Shown: positions 51,431 to 59,792 of the stretch, one piece after another | How the letters are laid out: every line of letters starts with the position of its first letter | Numbering within the stretch: position 1 is the first letter of the stretch | Source of the DNA: Weeksellaceae bacterium | GTDB lineage: Bacteria > Bacteroidota > Bacteroidia > Flavobacteriales > Weeksellaceae | Reading direction: 5' to 3' | Assembly (NCBI GenBank): GCA_022013695.1 | Contig: JAKLPS010000008.1 | Coordinates: 1 to 64,000 of the forward strand | Length of the DNA stretch: 64,000 nt | The notes under the pieces: model-generated | Told to the model about the DNA's origin: nothing | Databases searched by the model: none | Seen by the model: only the letters and a program-made list of their open reading frames with translations | Made by a program: the position numbers and the translations under genes

Positions 51431-52288
51431 TTAATTGATGAGATAATATCCTGAATTTTCAATAATATGCCGCCCCATTCCTTTGGTTTCAAAATCGATA
51501 AAGGGTTTTACCTTTTCCCAAGATTCAAAGGGAATAAACTGATACAAAGGCCGTTGGAAAAAGTATTTTCTATTTTTTATAGACTCCGGATTCAGAGGAG
51601 AAACTGCGACAGCGCTGGAGTTGGCTTTGATTTTCAACACTTTTATGCCTTTATTTTGGTGCGGATTTTTGGAAATATATCCGGCGCCCACATATCCGAT
51701 GCCCGATTTATCAATCTTAATCCCTTCCAGAATTTGAGCATTTCCCGTCATTTCTTTGGCTTTCGGGCTGTATTCAATTCCTAATTTTTTCTTGATGAAT
51801 GAGTGCGTGCCAGAGCTGCTTTGCCTGCCGTATATATTAATCGGCAAATCCAATCCTGAAACCGATTTCCACGTCTGGATCTTCCCACTCATAATTTCGC
51901 TCAAAGTCTGTACATCTATTTCCTCCATCGGGTTGTCTTCGTGAACCACGAATGCCGTGGCATCCTCAGCAAAAACCACGGTTTTCAGTTCGATTTTTTT
52001 ATCCTTAAACATCCTTTCTTCCTCATCGGTCAATGGTCGAGATGAGTTGGCAATGTCGGCTTGTCCGTTCAAAAGAGAAGTGATTCCCAAGCCAGAGCCG
52101 CCGCCTGAAACGGAAATGCTGTAGTGTTGATTGGTTTTATAAAACTGTTCGGCCAAGTTGACCGCCAAGTTCACTTCCGTATCCGAGCCTTTTATTTTAA
52201 TCGTTTTATCACCCTGATTACAAGCGTACAAAAGGACAAAACTGACCAGCAGTAAGAGCAAATTAATTTGATTTCTATGGAATTTCAT
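51431..52288 (-). CDS. pstS: Phosphate-binding lipoprotein PstS
   Basis: 285 residues from the ATG at 52288, a lipoprotein signal ending LLYACNQGD with Cys23 for lipidation. Phosphate-binding motifs are IKGSDTEVNLAVNLAEQF, SVSGGGSGLGITSLLNGQADIANSSRPL (the Ser/Gly-rich phosphate loop) and GRQSSSGTHSFIKKKLG. It binds phosphate in the periplasm for PstCAB. On the minus strand TACATTTG at 52295-52302 is a -7 box that ends six bases before the ATG, so the transcript could be almost leaderless. No Pho-box-like pair was identified. Confidence 0.94.
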   Translation of the reverse strand: MKFHRNQINLLLLLVSFVLLYACNQGDKTIKIKGSDTEVNLAVNLAEQFYKTNQHYSISVSGGGSGLGITSLLNGQADIANSSRPLTDEEERMFKDKKIELKTVVFAEDATAFVVHEDNPMEEIDVQTLSEIMSGKIQTWKSVSGLDLPINIYGRQSSSGTHSFIKKKLGIEYSPKAKEMTGNAQILEGIKIDKSGIGYVGAGYISKNPHQNKGIKVLKIKANSSAVAVSPLNPESIKNRKYFFQRPLYQFIPFESWEKVKPFIDFETKGMGRHIIENSGYYLIN

Positions 52289-52464
52289 CTCTTTCAAATG
52301 TAATCTCTTCAAGTGAATTTTTTTTAAAATACACATTAAGATTCAGTTAATTATATTGGCCTATCCTATAAATTAGATAACCAAGATATTTTGATAAGAT
52401 AGCAAAGTAATTTGTTCTTTATTGATTTAGGTGTTTTTTACAAGAATAATATAGGCGGATACTC

Positions 52465-52500
52465 TACGAAAATATGGTTTACGAAAAGCGCAATACGAAA
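52465..52500. repeat. Three spaced TACGAAA repeats
   Basis: TACGAAA occurs at 52465-52471, 52480-52486 and 52494-52500, start-to-start spacing 15 and 14. It lies between the pstS promoter and the FG-GAP gene's 3' end. It could be a protein-binding array, but could also be chance in 200 bases of noncoding DNA. Confidence 0.4.
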
Positions 52501-52539
52501 GGATCGAGGTAAGAGGAGGCGTTTTGTGGCGCGCTTTCT

Positions 52540-53667
52540 TTATTTTTTACTTTGAAAAGTGTTTAGGTAGTAAAGATTGAAATCATCAGAATTAGCGACT
52601 GCTATATCGATCCAGCCGTCGGAATTTATATCTCCTACCGTCACATTATAAGTTCGCGAAGACCTATCTGTTAAATTGATTTCCTCAAAATTTTTCCCAT
52701 CAACGTTTAAAAATACCGTGTTTGGCTTTTGGTAATTACCGGTCACAATATCCATAAAACCATCTTTATTAAAATCCGCTAAGGCAATGCTATAGGTGTC
52801 TATGTCCTTACTACCAAATAGGACAGTTTCAGTGAAAGTGAAATTTTTATCCCCCAAATATATGACGTTAGCAGCATTGATATTGCCTGTAACAATATCC
52901 AGGTATCCATCATTGTTGATGTCCGCTATTGCCACAGAGCGGGTCTCAAAAGTTCCAGTTCCGAAATCAAGTTTTTTTTCAAATTGTCGATGGCCTTTAC
53001 TAATGAGAATTTCGTTCGGAACATGGTCTCTGTTGGCAAGAATCAAATCGGGTAGGCTATCACCGTCCAAATCCTGAATCGCAATGTCGATGGTGGAGTT
53101 CTGTTTGGTTTGTAATTTTACACAATCAAAATTCAGTTTTCCATTATTGTAGCAAATCATATTTTGTTGCCCTCTGTTGGTAATAATGAAATCAATAAAT
53201 CCGTTATGATCTAGGTCTCCCAACGAAACGTTTCTTGCATTAGATACTTCCCCCACTTCTGCAAGAAATTGGAAGTTTCCTAAACCATCATTTGTGTAAA
53301 TTCGGTGAGGGGCATTATCATTTATTTCGATGATATCTAAATCTTTGTCATTATCCAAATCGACTAATTTGGCTGCATAGCTGCTTGAGCTCACATTATC
53401 TAGCGGTTTCATCACATTGAAACCTTTGCCAGAATTATAGAAGATGTAATTGGTTTCGGGCCAGTGTCGTCCATTAGCCACAACAGCATCCATCTTGCCG
53501 TCATTGTTGATGTCGGCCAAACTAATTGAAGCGCTTCTTTGTTTTGTGGCGCCAAAGCTAAAGCGTGGTTCGTCAGCGTTCATGTCATTCATAGACCGAA
53601 AACCGCGTTGCTGAGCAGATGCCACAAATGGAATCAAAAGAAAATAGAGATCAATATATTTTTTCAT
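52540..53667 (-). CDS. Secreted FG-GAP/VCBS repeat protein
   Basis: 375 residues with a signal peptide (MKKYIDLYFLLIPFVASAQQ). Tandem repeats, each with a calcium-binding DxNxDGxxD loop: ADINNDGKMDAVV, DLDNDKDLDIIEI, DLDHNGFIDFII, DLDGDSLPDLIL, DINNDGYLDIVT, DFNKDGFMDIVT and DINSDGWIDIAV. These should fold as a seven-bladed integrin-like beta propeller. No T9SS sorting domain or catalytic motif is present, so it probably stays periplasmic or is released by another route. Function unknown. Confidence 0.87.
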   Translation of the reverse strand: MKKYIDLYFLLIPFVASAQQRGFRSMNDMNADEPRFSFGATKQRSASISLADINNDGKMDAVVANGRHWPETNYIFYNSGKGFNVMKPLDNVSSSSYAAKLVDLDNDKDLDIIEINDNAPHRIYTNDGLGNFQFLAEVGEVSNARNVSLGDLDHNGFIDFIITNRGQQNMICYNNGKLNFDCVKLQTKQNSTIDIAIQDLDGDSLPDLILANRDHVPNEILISKGHRQFEKKLDFGTGTFETRSVAIADINNDGYLDIVTGNINAANVIYLGDKNFTFTETVLFGSKDIDTYSIALADFNKDGFMDIVTGNYQKPNTVFLNVDGKNFEEINLTDRSSRTYNVTVGDINSDGWIDIAVANSDDFNLYYLNTFQSKK

Positions 53668-53720
53668 AAATTCTGACTAATGTGTCTTATTGTTCTAAAG
53701 ACGAGAGATTGATATTTTAC

Positions 53721-53822
53721 AGAGGAAATCCGTGCGACAATTTGCGTAAGGAAACCTGCGGAATTTTTGTGCGTCGTGCGTTCCGCGACCTGGAGAAGTA
53801 GCAGCAATTTTCCGCTTCGTTG
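53721..53822. other. GC-rich structured intergenic stretch
   Basis: Within an AT-rich gap this ~100-base patch is GC-rich and can fold: CGTAAGG-AAA-CCTGCG (53745-53760) makes one hairpin and GTCG...CGAC (53773-53789) another, with further GC-rich pairing at its end (GCAATTTTCCGC). I see no ORF that explains it. It could be a small structured RNA or a repeat element. Confidence 0.5.
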
Positions 53823-53904
53823 TAAAAATATATAAAAATTCCGGCTAAAAAAGAATTTAACCTGCGATTTTCAGAATTGCTGTTAGTCGTAGTTATTTTC
53901 TAAT

Positions 53905-54324
53905 TTAATTTTCTTCTATACTTAATGTGTTACCATTTTCATCATACTTAGCTACAAGATTTTTTTGAATATATGCGCCAAAAGAATTAGTCGCTCTATA
54001 TGTGAGACTAACCTCAATTTTTCCATCTGCCGCTCGTTCATAACTATGATCTACTTCTACAAAACTCTCCGGATCTTTACAATTTTTCCGGACTACATCT
54101 TTTAAGTTCAAATAACAAGTTACTGGTAAATTTTTTGCTGCGTCTAAACTGTCTTGTTTCCTAACATTGATTGAGTTTTGTATGCTATCATTTTTATTTT
54201 TTAAAATCTCTTCTTTAGTTAATTTTGGAGTAAGTAGATTTATAATAATTGTTAATGCACAAACGCTTCCCAAAATAATTAGGACTTATACAGAATAGGC
54301 AATCGCCGAAAGTCGCAACTTCAT
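53905..54324 (-). pseudogene. Small protein gene broken by an in-frame TAA
   Basis: From ATG at 54324 the frame reads MKLRLSAIAYSV, hits TAA at 54288-54286 and continues in the same frame as VLIILGSVCALTIIINLL..., a clear membrane helix, to the stop at 53905. Together they form a 139-residue protein with one N-terminal TM and a charged soluble domain (YLNLKDVVRKNCKDPESF, RATNSFGAYIQKN). No upstream ATG follows the stop; only TTG or GTG could restart, inside the helix. So the gene is either inactivated or the TAA is a sequencing error. Family unknown. Confidence 0.65.
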
Positions 54325-54369
54325 TTAAAATAATGTGCTAATTTTGATGAAAAGAGAAACATCGCTGTT

Positions 54370-54861
54370 ATGATCCTCAAAGCCACAGAAAAAGATATTC
54401 CAACCATTCAGAATCTTGCAAAAAAATCCTGGCAATCGGCTTATGAAACTATTTTGGAGCAAGAGCAAATCGCTTATATGTTAGATTTGATGTATTCTGA
54501 ATCGGCTTTGAAAACCCATTTCGACAATCCAAATTATCAGTATCATTTGATTAAAGAAGGTGAGGATTTATTAGGTTTTATCGGTTTTGAATATCATAAT
54601 GAGCCAGAAACGACCAAGCTCCACAGAATCTATCTCCTAAAGGAATCCCAAGGGAAAGGCTGGGGCAAAAAAGCGCTGGACTTTGTAAAATCGGAAGCCA
54701 AAAAATCGGGTGATAACCGATTGACATTGACGGTCAATAAAAACAACAAGGCCAGAAATTTCTACGAATCGCAAGGTTTCAAGGTCTATGGCGAGGCTGT
54801 TTTCGACATCGGAAAAGGCTATGTGATGGATGATTTTCTCATGGAGCTTTTTCTAGATTAG
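54370..54861 (+). CDS. GNAT family N-acetyltransferase
   Basis: 163 residues. GNAT fold: ILKATEKDIPTIQNLAKKSW at the start, LLGFIGFEYHN (beta 4), acetyl-CoA-binding motif A HRIYLLKESQGKGWGKKALDFV, and LTLTVNKNNKARNFYESQGFKVYGEAVFDIGKGYVMDDFLM. A -7 box TAATTTTG lies at 54339-54346. The target could be an amine-bearing small molecule or an N-terminus. It ends one base before the converging gene's stop. Confidence 0.85.
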   Translation: MILKATEKDIPTIQNLAKKSWQSAYETILEQEQIAYMLDLMYSESALKTHFDNPNYQYHLIKEGEDLLGFIGFEYHNEPETTKLHRIYLLKESQGKGWGKKALDFVKSEAKKSGDNRLTLTVNKNNKARNFYESQGFKVYGEAVFDIGKGYVMDDFLMELFLD

Positions 54862-54862
54862 C

Positions 54863-55843
54863 CTATTTCTTTTTTGCAGATGTTTTTGCCGCTGGTTTGG
54901 TAGTTAGAGGCTGTTCTATTTTTGTAATTGTACCATTATTGTATTGGTAGTTACCCACCGTTTCTTTGGAAGATTTTATAAGTTTCCCTTTTGTGTAATG
55001 TTGATTGACGGTAACCAGTTTAATCAATTTGTTGATTTTATCAATTTCCATTTTAGTTTCACTGGTGTCATAATTGTCCGGATCAAATCCTCCGTTGTCC
55101 GAATCCCAATATCCCAAGACCGATTTCCCGCTGAAATCATAATAACTATAACCCGTATCCGAAACACCTTGATGCATTTGCGAATCTGTTACTTCATAAA
55201 ACATGTTGTTATCATCAATTTTTAATAGACCCACTTCACCGCTATTGCCAAAACTGCCAGAATACAGCATTAATTTATCAATAGATATCGGCATTAGAGT
55301 TTTTTCCTCTGTTATTTGCATTTGTATAAAGCCGGTATATGCGCCAGCTGCATGATAGTCTGCAATGCCGCCATTTTCATTGAGTTCGTGCGAAGCGGTT
55401 GCGATGACCATTTTGTTAGTTCCATTTTGTTGGAAAGTCATCACGGTATCTACTTCGGTGGCAAGAATTAGATTTGGATCCATGTCTGTCCAAGTTCCAT
55501 TGCTGTTTTGCTTCATTTTGCCAAAATCTTGTGGGGTAGGTTTCCACACGCAATAATTTTTGTCCCCAATGTTTTTATAAGAACATTTATAAATGCTCCT
55601 CACGATGTCTTCTGGTCTGGCTTTTTCGGGAAATGACCCATCTGAATTATTATTTTTAGATGTCTTATCATCGGTTTTCGGTGTTTCTGTTTTATCCTTA
55701 TTTTTATTTTTTTTGAAAAGTCCGATCACATTGTTTGCAACATTGACCGCCGCATTGGCCTGATCCACCACTTGATTCGTCTTCGTATTTTGTGAGAAAC
55801 AAAGTAATGGAAGTAGGAGTATTAGATAAATCGTTTTTTTCAT
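54863..55843 (-). CDS. Uncharacterised secreted protein
   Basis: 326 residues. Signal peptide MKKTIYLILLLPLLCFSQ, a low-complexity Lys/Asn/Asp-rich stretch (KNKNKDKTETPKTDDKTSKNNNSDG, about 45-70), then a globular domain with many Gly, Asp and aromatic residues (ESASHELNENGGIADYH-like segment, YYDFSGKSVLGYWDSDNGGFDPDNYD). I do not recognise the domain. The tail is Lys/Ala-rich (KPAAKTSAKKK). A -7 box TAATTTTG (55888-55895, minus) precedes it. Confidence 0.75.
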   Translation of the reverse strand: MKKTIYLILLLPLLCFSQNTKTNQVVDQANAAVNVANNVIGLFKKNKNKDKTETPKTDDKTSKNNNSDGSFPEKARPEDIVRSIYKCSYKNIGDKNYCVWKPTPQDFGKMKQNSNGTWTDMDPNLILATEVDTVMTFQQNGTNKMVIATASHELNENGGIADYHAAGAYTGFIQMQITEEKTLMPISIDKLMLYSGSFGNSGEVGLLKIDDNNMFYEVTDSQMHQGVSDTGYSYYDFSGKSVLGYWDSDNGGFDPDNYDTSETKMEIDKINKLIKLVTVNQHYTKGKLIKSSKETVGNYQYNNGTITKIEQPLTTKPAAKTSAKKK

Positions 55844-56077
55844 AGCGTGTGTGAATTATTCTTTTTCCGAAGTTGCCATTATAATAACAAAATTACCGTT
55901 TTCATCCAAATATCGTCTATAAATTACAAAAAAAGTATGATTAAGGCTTTTTTGAACATTTTTTTGCCTCCTACCATCTTCATTGGCGATGCGCAATCTT
56001 GAATATATCAAAAACTATAAAATAGAGATTTTGCAAGAGTGGAACATCGAAGTTTTGCAAACATTAAGAAGGTTTAA

Positions 56078-58165
56078 TCAGCTTATCTTCCCCCACTTAT
56101 TCTTCCCCTTATATTGTTTGATGTAATATTGCTTCATCAGCTGATTTTCCGGATGTACGAGAAGCGCATCTTGTTCCAATATCTTTTCCACAGCCAGTTT
56201 CGAGGCTTTGATAATGGCAGAATCTTCTATCAAACTCAATTTTTTGAAATCGACAACACCGCTTTGCTGAGTCCCGAGAATGTCGCCCGGCCCGCGCAGT
56301 TGCATATCCACTTCCGAGATCTTGAATCCATCATTGGTCTCGACCATCGTTTTGATTCTCGTGCGGCTTTCTTTGCTCAGTTTGTCGCCGGTCATCAGGA
56401 TGCAATAACTCTGTTCCGCGCCTCTGCCAACGCGTCCTCGCAACTGGTGAAGCTGGGACAGTCCAAATCTCTCCGCGCTTTCGATCACCATTACAGAAGC
56501 GTTTGGAACGTTCACACCGACTTCTATCACCGTAGTCGCGACCATAATCTGCGCTTTTCCCGAGGCAAAATATTGCATATTGAGGTCTTTCTCTGCGGGT
56601 TTCATCCTGCCGTGCACCATCGTTACATTGTAGTTCTTGAAGAAATTCATCACCTGATCCAAACCTTCCATTAGATTTTTCAAATCCAAGGTTTCCGATT
56701 CTTCAATCAATGGATAAACGAAATAGATTTGTCGGCCTTTTTCGATCTCATCCCGACAGAAATTATAGACTGAAACGCGATCTCTTTCGCGCCGATGCGC
56801 TGTAATAATTGGTTTCCGACCAACGGGCATTTCATCTATCACCGAAACATCCAGATCGGAATAAAAACTCATCGCCAAAGTCCGTGGAATAGGTGTGGCG
56901 GTCATTACCAAGATGTGCGGCGGAATGTTATTCTTTGCCCAAAGTTTAGCCCGTTGCGCTACTCCGAAGCGATGTTGTTCATCAATAATCGCCAAGCCCA
57001 GATTTTGGAATTTCACTTTGTCTTCCAACAAGGCGTGCGTTCCTATCAGGATAGAAAGTTGCCCGTTTTCCAGCGCTTCGTGAATGATTTTTCTTTCGGA
57101 AATTTTGGAAGATCCCGTCAGCAATCGCACATTGATAGTCGTATTTTGAAGTAATTCTTTGATGGAATTAAAATGTTGCTGAGCCAGGATTTCCGTCGGA
57201 GCCATCAAGCAAGATTGAAAACCGTTATCCATCGCAATCAGCATTGTCAAGAGTGCCACCATCGTTTTTCCCGATCCCACATCACCTTGAAGCAATCGGT
57301 TCATTTGGGTCGAGCGTTTCATATCCAGTCGTATTTCTTTCAGAACCCGTTTTTGCGCATTCGTTAATTCAAACGGGAGATTATTTTCATAAAAATCAGT
57401 GAAATAGTCGCCAACGATGGGGAAAGGATTGCCGAATGATTTTGTTTTCTGATGAAGTTTTTTCAGGCCATAGCCGAGTTGGAAAAAGAAAGATTCTTCA
57501 AACTTCAAGCGCCGGTTGGCTTCGTGCAATTGTTTTAAATCTTTAGGAAAATGAATATAATAATAAGAATTAAGCCGCCCAATCAACTTCATCGATTTCA
57601 TCAGATAATCCGGCAGATTTTCTTGAATCAAAGCAGGCAGATCTTTCAGAAGATTGAAGATGTAGGTCTGGAAAAATTTATTGGTAATGCCTCGTTTCGT
57701 GAGCTTTTCGCTTCCGGGATATACCGGCAGAAGCGTGCCATACAAGGCTTTTTTCTCATCAGCTTCAATTTCCGGATGAGGCATTGAGAAATTGCCATTA
57801 AAGAAATTAACCTTTCCGAAAATAAAAAGCTCCTGATTCAGGGGAATGGCATTCTGCATCCATTTTGAATATCGGAACCAGACGAGATCCATCGTTCCCG
57901 TCTCATCGCGGAATTTTGCAGTCAGCCGTTTTCCTTTTTCGTAAACCACTTCCTGGATGTCCGTTATTTTTCCTCTCAGCTGAATATCTGTCTCAGAATC
58001 TTTCGTTAGATTTCCAATTTTGTGAACTTTACTTTTATCTATGTATCGGATTGGGTAGAATGTGAGCAAATCTTCCACACTCGAGATCCCCAACACGTTT
58101 TTGATAAGTTTTGCGCGTTCGGTGCCGATGCCTTTGAGAAATTCTATGGAAGTTTCTAATGTCAA
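56078..58165 (-). CDS. recG: ATP-dependent DNA helicase RecG
   Basis: 695 residues, typical length. An N-terminal wedge (OB) domain binds the branched DNA (about 1-150). Helicase core: LLQGDVGSGKTMVALLTML (Walker A), APTEILAQQH, IGTHALLEDKVKF, LAIIDEQHRFGV (DEAH-type box), VMTATPIPRTLAM, and HQLRGRVGRGAEQSYCILM (motif VI). The TRG-like end is QLRGPGDILGTQQSG. It reverses stalled forks and resolves Holliday-like junctions. It ends about 230 bases before the unknown secreted gene. Confidence 0.96.
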   Translation of the reverse strand: MTLETSIEFLKGIGTERAKLIKNVLGISSVEDLLTFYPIRYIDKSKVHKIGNLTKDSETDIQLRGKITDIQEVVYEKGKRLTAKFRDETGTMDLVWFRYSKWMQNAIPLNQELFIFGKVNFFNGNFSMPHPEIEADEKKALYGTLLPVYPGSEKLTKRGITNKFFQTYIFNLLKDLPALIQENLPDYLMKSMKLIGRLNSYYYIHFPKDLKQLHEANRRLKFEESFFFQLGYGLKKLHQKTKSFGNPFPIVGDYFTDFYENNLPFELTNAQKRVLKEIRLDMKRSTQMNRLLQGDVGSGKTMVALLTMLIAMDNGFQSCLMAPTEILAQQHFNSIKELLQNTTINVRLLTGSSKISERKIIHEALENGQLSILIGTHALLEDKVKFQNLGLAIIDEQHRFGVAQRAKLWAKNNIPPHILVMTATPIPRTLAMSFYSDLDVSVIDEMPVGRKPIITAHRRERDRVSVYNFCRDEIEKGRQIYFVYPLIEESETLDLKNLMEGLDQVMNFFKNYNVTMVHGRMKPAEKDLNMQYFASGKAQIMVATTVIEVGVNVPNASVMVIESAERFGLSQLHQLRGRVGRGAEQSYCILMTGDKLSKESRTRIKTMVETNDGFKISEVDMQLRGPGDILGTQQSGVVDFKKLSLIEDSAIIKASKLAVEKILEQDALLVHPENQLMKQYYIKQYKGKNKWGKIS

Positions 58166-58234
58166 GAAAGGAAAATTTGTTCCGACGAATTTCGGGAAAT
58201 TTTATTGATTTTTCAATGAACAATCAGTAGGTAA

Positions 58235-59194
58235 TTATTCAAAATTGATATTGTTATTTTTCAATATTTTCAAAAAATCATCTTTTTTTCCATCTTTTGA
58301 CATAATTTGATAAATGTTGCGAATAATCGATTCGGCGTCAGTCCTGTATGGAGACTTCATTTCAATATACTTATTATATGCTTTACACATATAATCTAAT
58401 GCTTTTTGATAGTCTTTTAAGTGGTCATAATAAATAACACCAATTCCATAATCAACTTCTGGGTCGTCGAGATAGATTTTTTTCAAATCCATATAAGCAT
58501 CAACTGCTTTTTGATATTCCTTTTTATAAATATAAACGATTGGAATATTCTGAAGTGGCATTCTGCCTGTCGGGTCAATTTGTAACGAAGTTTGATAAGC
58601 CTTCAAGGCATCATCGTAATTTCCTAAAGCTCTGTTTGTTAATCCAATATTGTCCCAAGCGAATGGGAAATCGTGATCTTCTTTTACCGCTTTTTGAAAA
58701 TAATCTAAAGCTTTTTTATGATTTTTAGATTCATTTTCTTTGATTCCCAAATTATAAAATTCCAGTGCTTTGTCATTTTCAGAAATAGAATGGTGAGATT
58801 TTTTTTCGTTGGAATTTATTTTATCGTTCAGGCTGGCACAATTACTTCTCAATTCTCTTTCCAATTCATAATAATATTTCTTGAATTCGTTTGAGTTTTC
58901 ATTGGTGTTGATTTCGATGTTTACCTTTTTGTTGCCAGTTTTCTCTACTTCTTTCTGAGATTTCAAAATCTTGATTGTCATCTGGTACGCTGTGGTTTGC
59001 TTATCAATACATTTACTAATATCTGTAGAAACCTGTAAGCTTGTTTTGTTATTGATATTAATTGAATCAATACAAAGACAAGCTTGATTTGATGCTGATT
59101 TTAATAAATCTTTTTCTGAGGGAAGAAGTTCCGAGATTTGTGAAAATGCGGATAAACTGAAAAACAAAAGAATAAGTGGTAGAATTGATTTCAT
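58235..59194 (-). CDS. Secreted TPR-repeat protein
   Basis: 319 residues from the ATG at 59194 (signal peptide MKSILPLILLFFSLSAFSQ; the longer reading is rejected). The N-terminal half is Lys/Ser-rich and partly coiled coil with Cys pair ACLCIDSININ. The C-terminal half has TPRs (KALEFYNLGIKENESKNHKKALDYFQKAV, PFAWDNIGLTNRALGNYDDALKAYQTSLQIDP). Likely periplasmic. It follows the thioredoxin gene by 22 bases on the same strand. Confidence 0.78.
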   Translation of the reverse strand: MKSILPLILLFFSLSAFSQISELLPSEKDLLKSASNQACLCIDSININNKTSLQVSTDISKCIDKQTTAYQMTIKILKSQKEVEKTGNKKVNIEINTNENSNEFKKYYYELERELRSNCASLNDKINSNEKKSHHSISENDKALEFYNLGIKENESKNHKKALDYFQKAVKEDHDFPFAWDNIGLTNRALGNYDDALKAYQTSLQIDPTGRMPLQNIPIVYIYKKEYQKAVDAYMDLKKIYLDDPEVDYGIGVIYYDHLKDYQKALDYMCKAYNKYIEMKSPYRTDAESIIRNIYQIMSKDGKKDDFLKILKNNNINFE

Positions 59195-59216
59195 ATTTTG
59201 CTTATTAGTTTTTATA

Positions 59217-59753
59217 TCATTCCTTAATCTTCGACCGGAATTTCTTCTGATAGCCTTCCCATTCCCGTCGGGATTTGATTTTTTTGTATTCGTTGGTAGC
59301 AATCATCGTAAAATAGGGTTCCACTTCTTTCGCTTTAAGAAATCCGGACAGACTGGTAATAGGATTGGCGCCTTCATCCAGAAAAACCATCGTTGGGATC
59401 ATATTGATATTCATATATTTGGTGAACTGATGCAGGCTGTTTTTGCTTTTAGAAGCTTTGTAATCGGGGTTTGTAAAAGTGTGACCTGCGTATGTAACGG
59501 GCGAGTCGCCATCGCTTTCAAATTTGACGGCGTAGAAACTTTCGTTGATGATCCGGGCAATCTCGGGATGGTTATAGGTTTGTTTTTCCATTTCTTTGCA
59601 CGGCGCACACCAATTTGCATAGAAATCGATGAGAATTTTGCGGGGTTCTTTTTTTTGGGCTTCCAGTGCCTGCGCCAAACTCATCCAATGAACTTGGGCG
59701 AAGGCGGAAATGGAAATGAGAATGAGCAATGTAACTGAGAATATTTTTTTCAT
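59217..59753 (-). CDS. Exported thioredoxin-like protein
   Basis: 178 residues with a signal peptide (MKKIFSVTLLILISISAFAQ). The thioredoxin fold carries IDFYANWCAPCKEMEKQTY with the active-site WCAPC (Cys49, Cys52), and IPTMVFLDEGANP supplies the cis-Pro. Such DsbD-gamma-like or Thioredoxin_7 proteins act as periplasmic reductants for client disulfides. It is followed by the TPR protein in the same unit, which could be its substrate; this is inferred from adjacency only. Confidence 0.86.
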   Translation of the reverse strand: MKKIFSVTLLILISISAFAQVHWMSLAQALEAQKKEPRKILIDFYANWCAPCKEMEKQTYNHPEIARIINESFYAVKFESDGDSPVTYAGHTFTNPDYKASKSKNSLHQFTKYMNINMIPTMVFLDEGANPITSLSGFLKAKEVEPYFTMIATNEYKKIKSRREWEGYQKKFRSKIKE

Positions 59754-59792
59754 CTGTACTTATGAGCGCCCAAAAGGACTTAAGTTAAATCA

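Noticed and set aside
52465-52500. A CRISPR-like array
   Set aside because: Only three 7-base units with 7-8 base gaps, far below repeat and spacer sizes, and no cas genes.
56114-56674. A 186-codon plus-strand frame over recG
   Set aside because: Mirror of the recG helicase core; no start signals or known domain.
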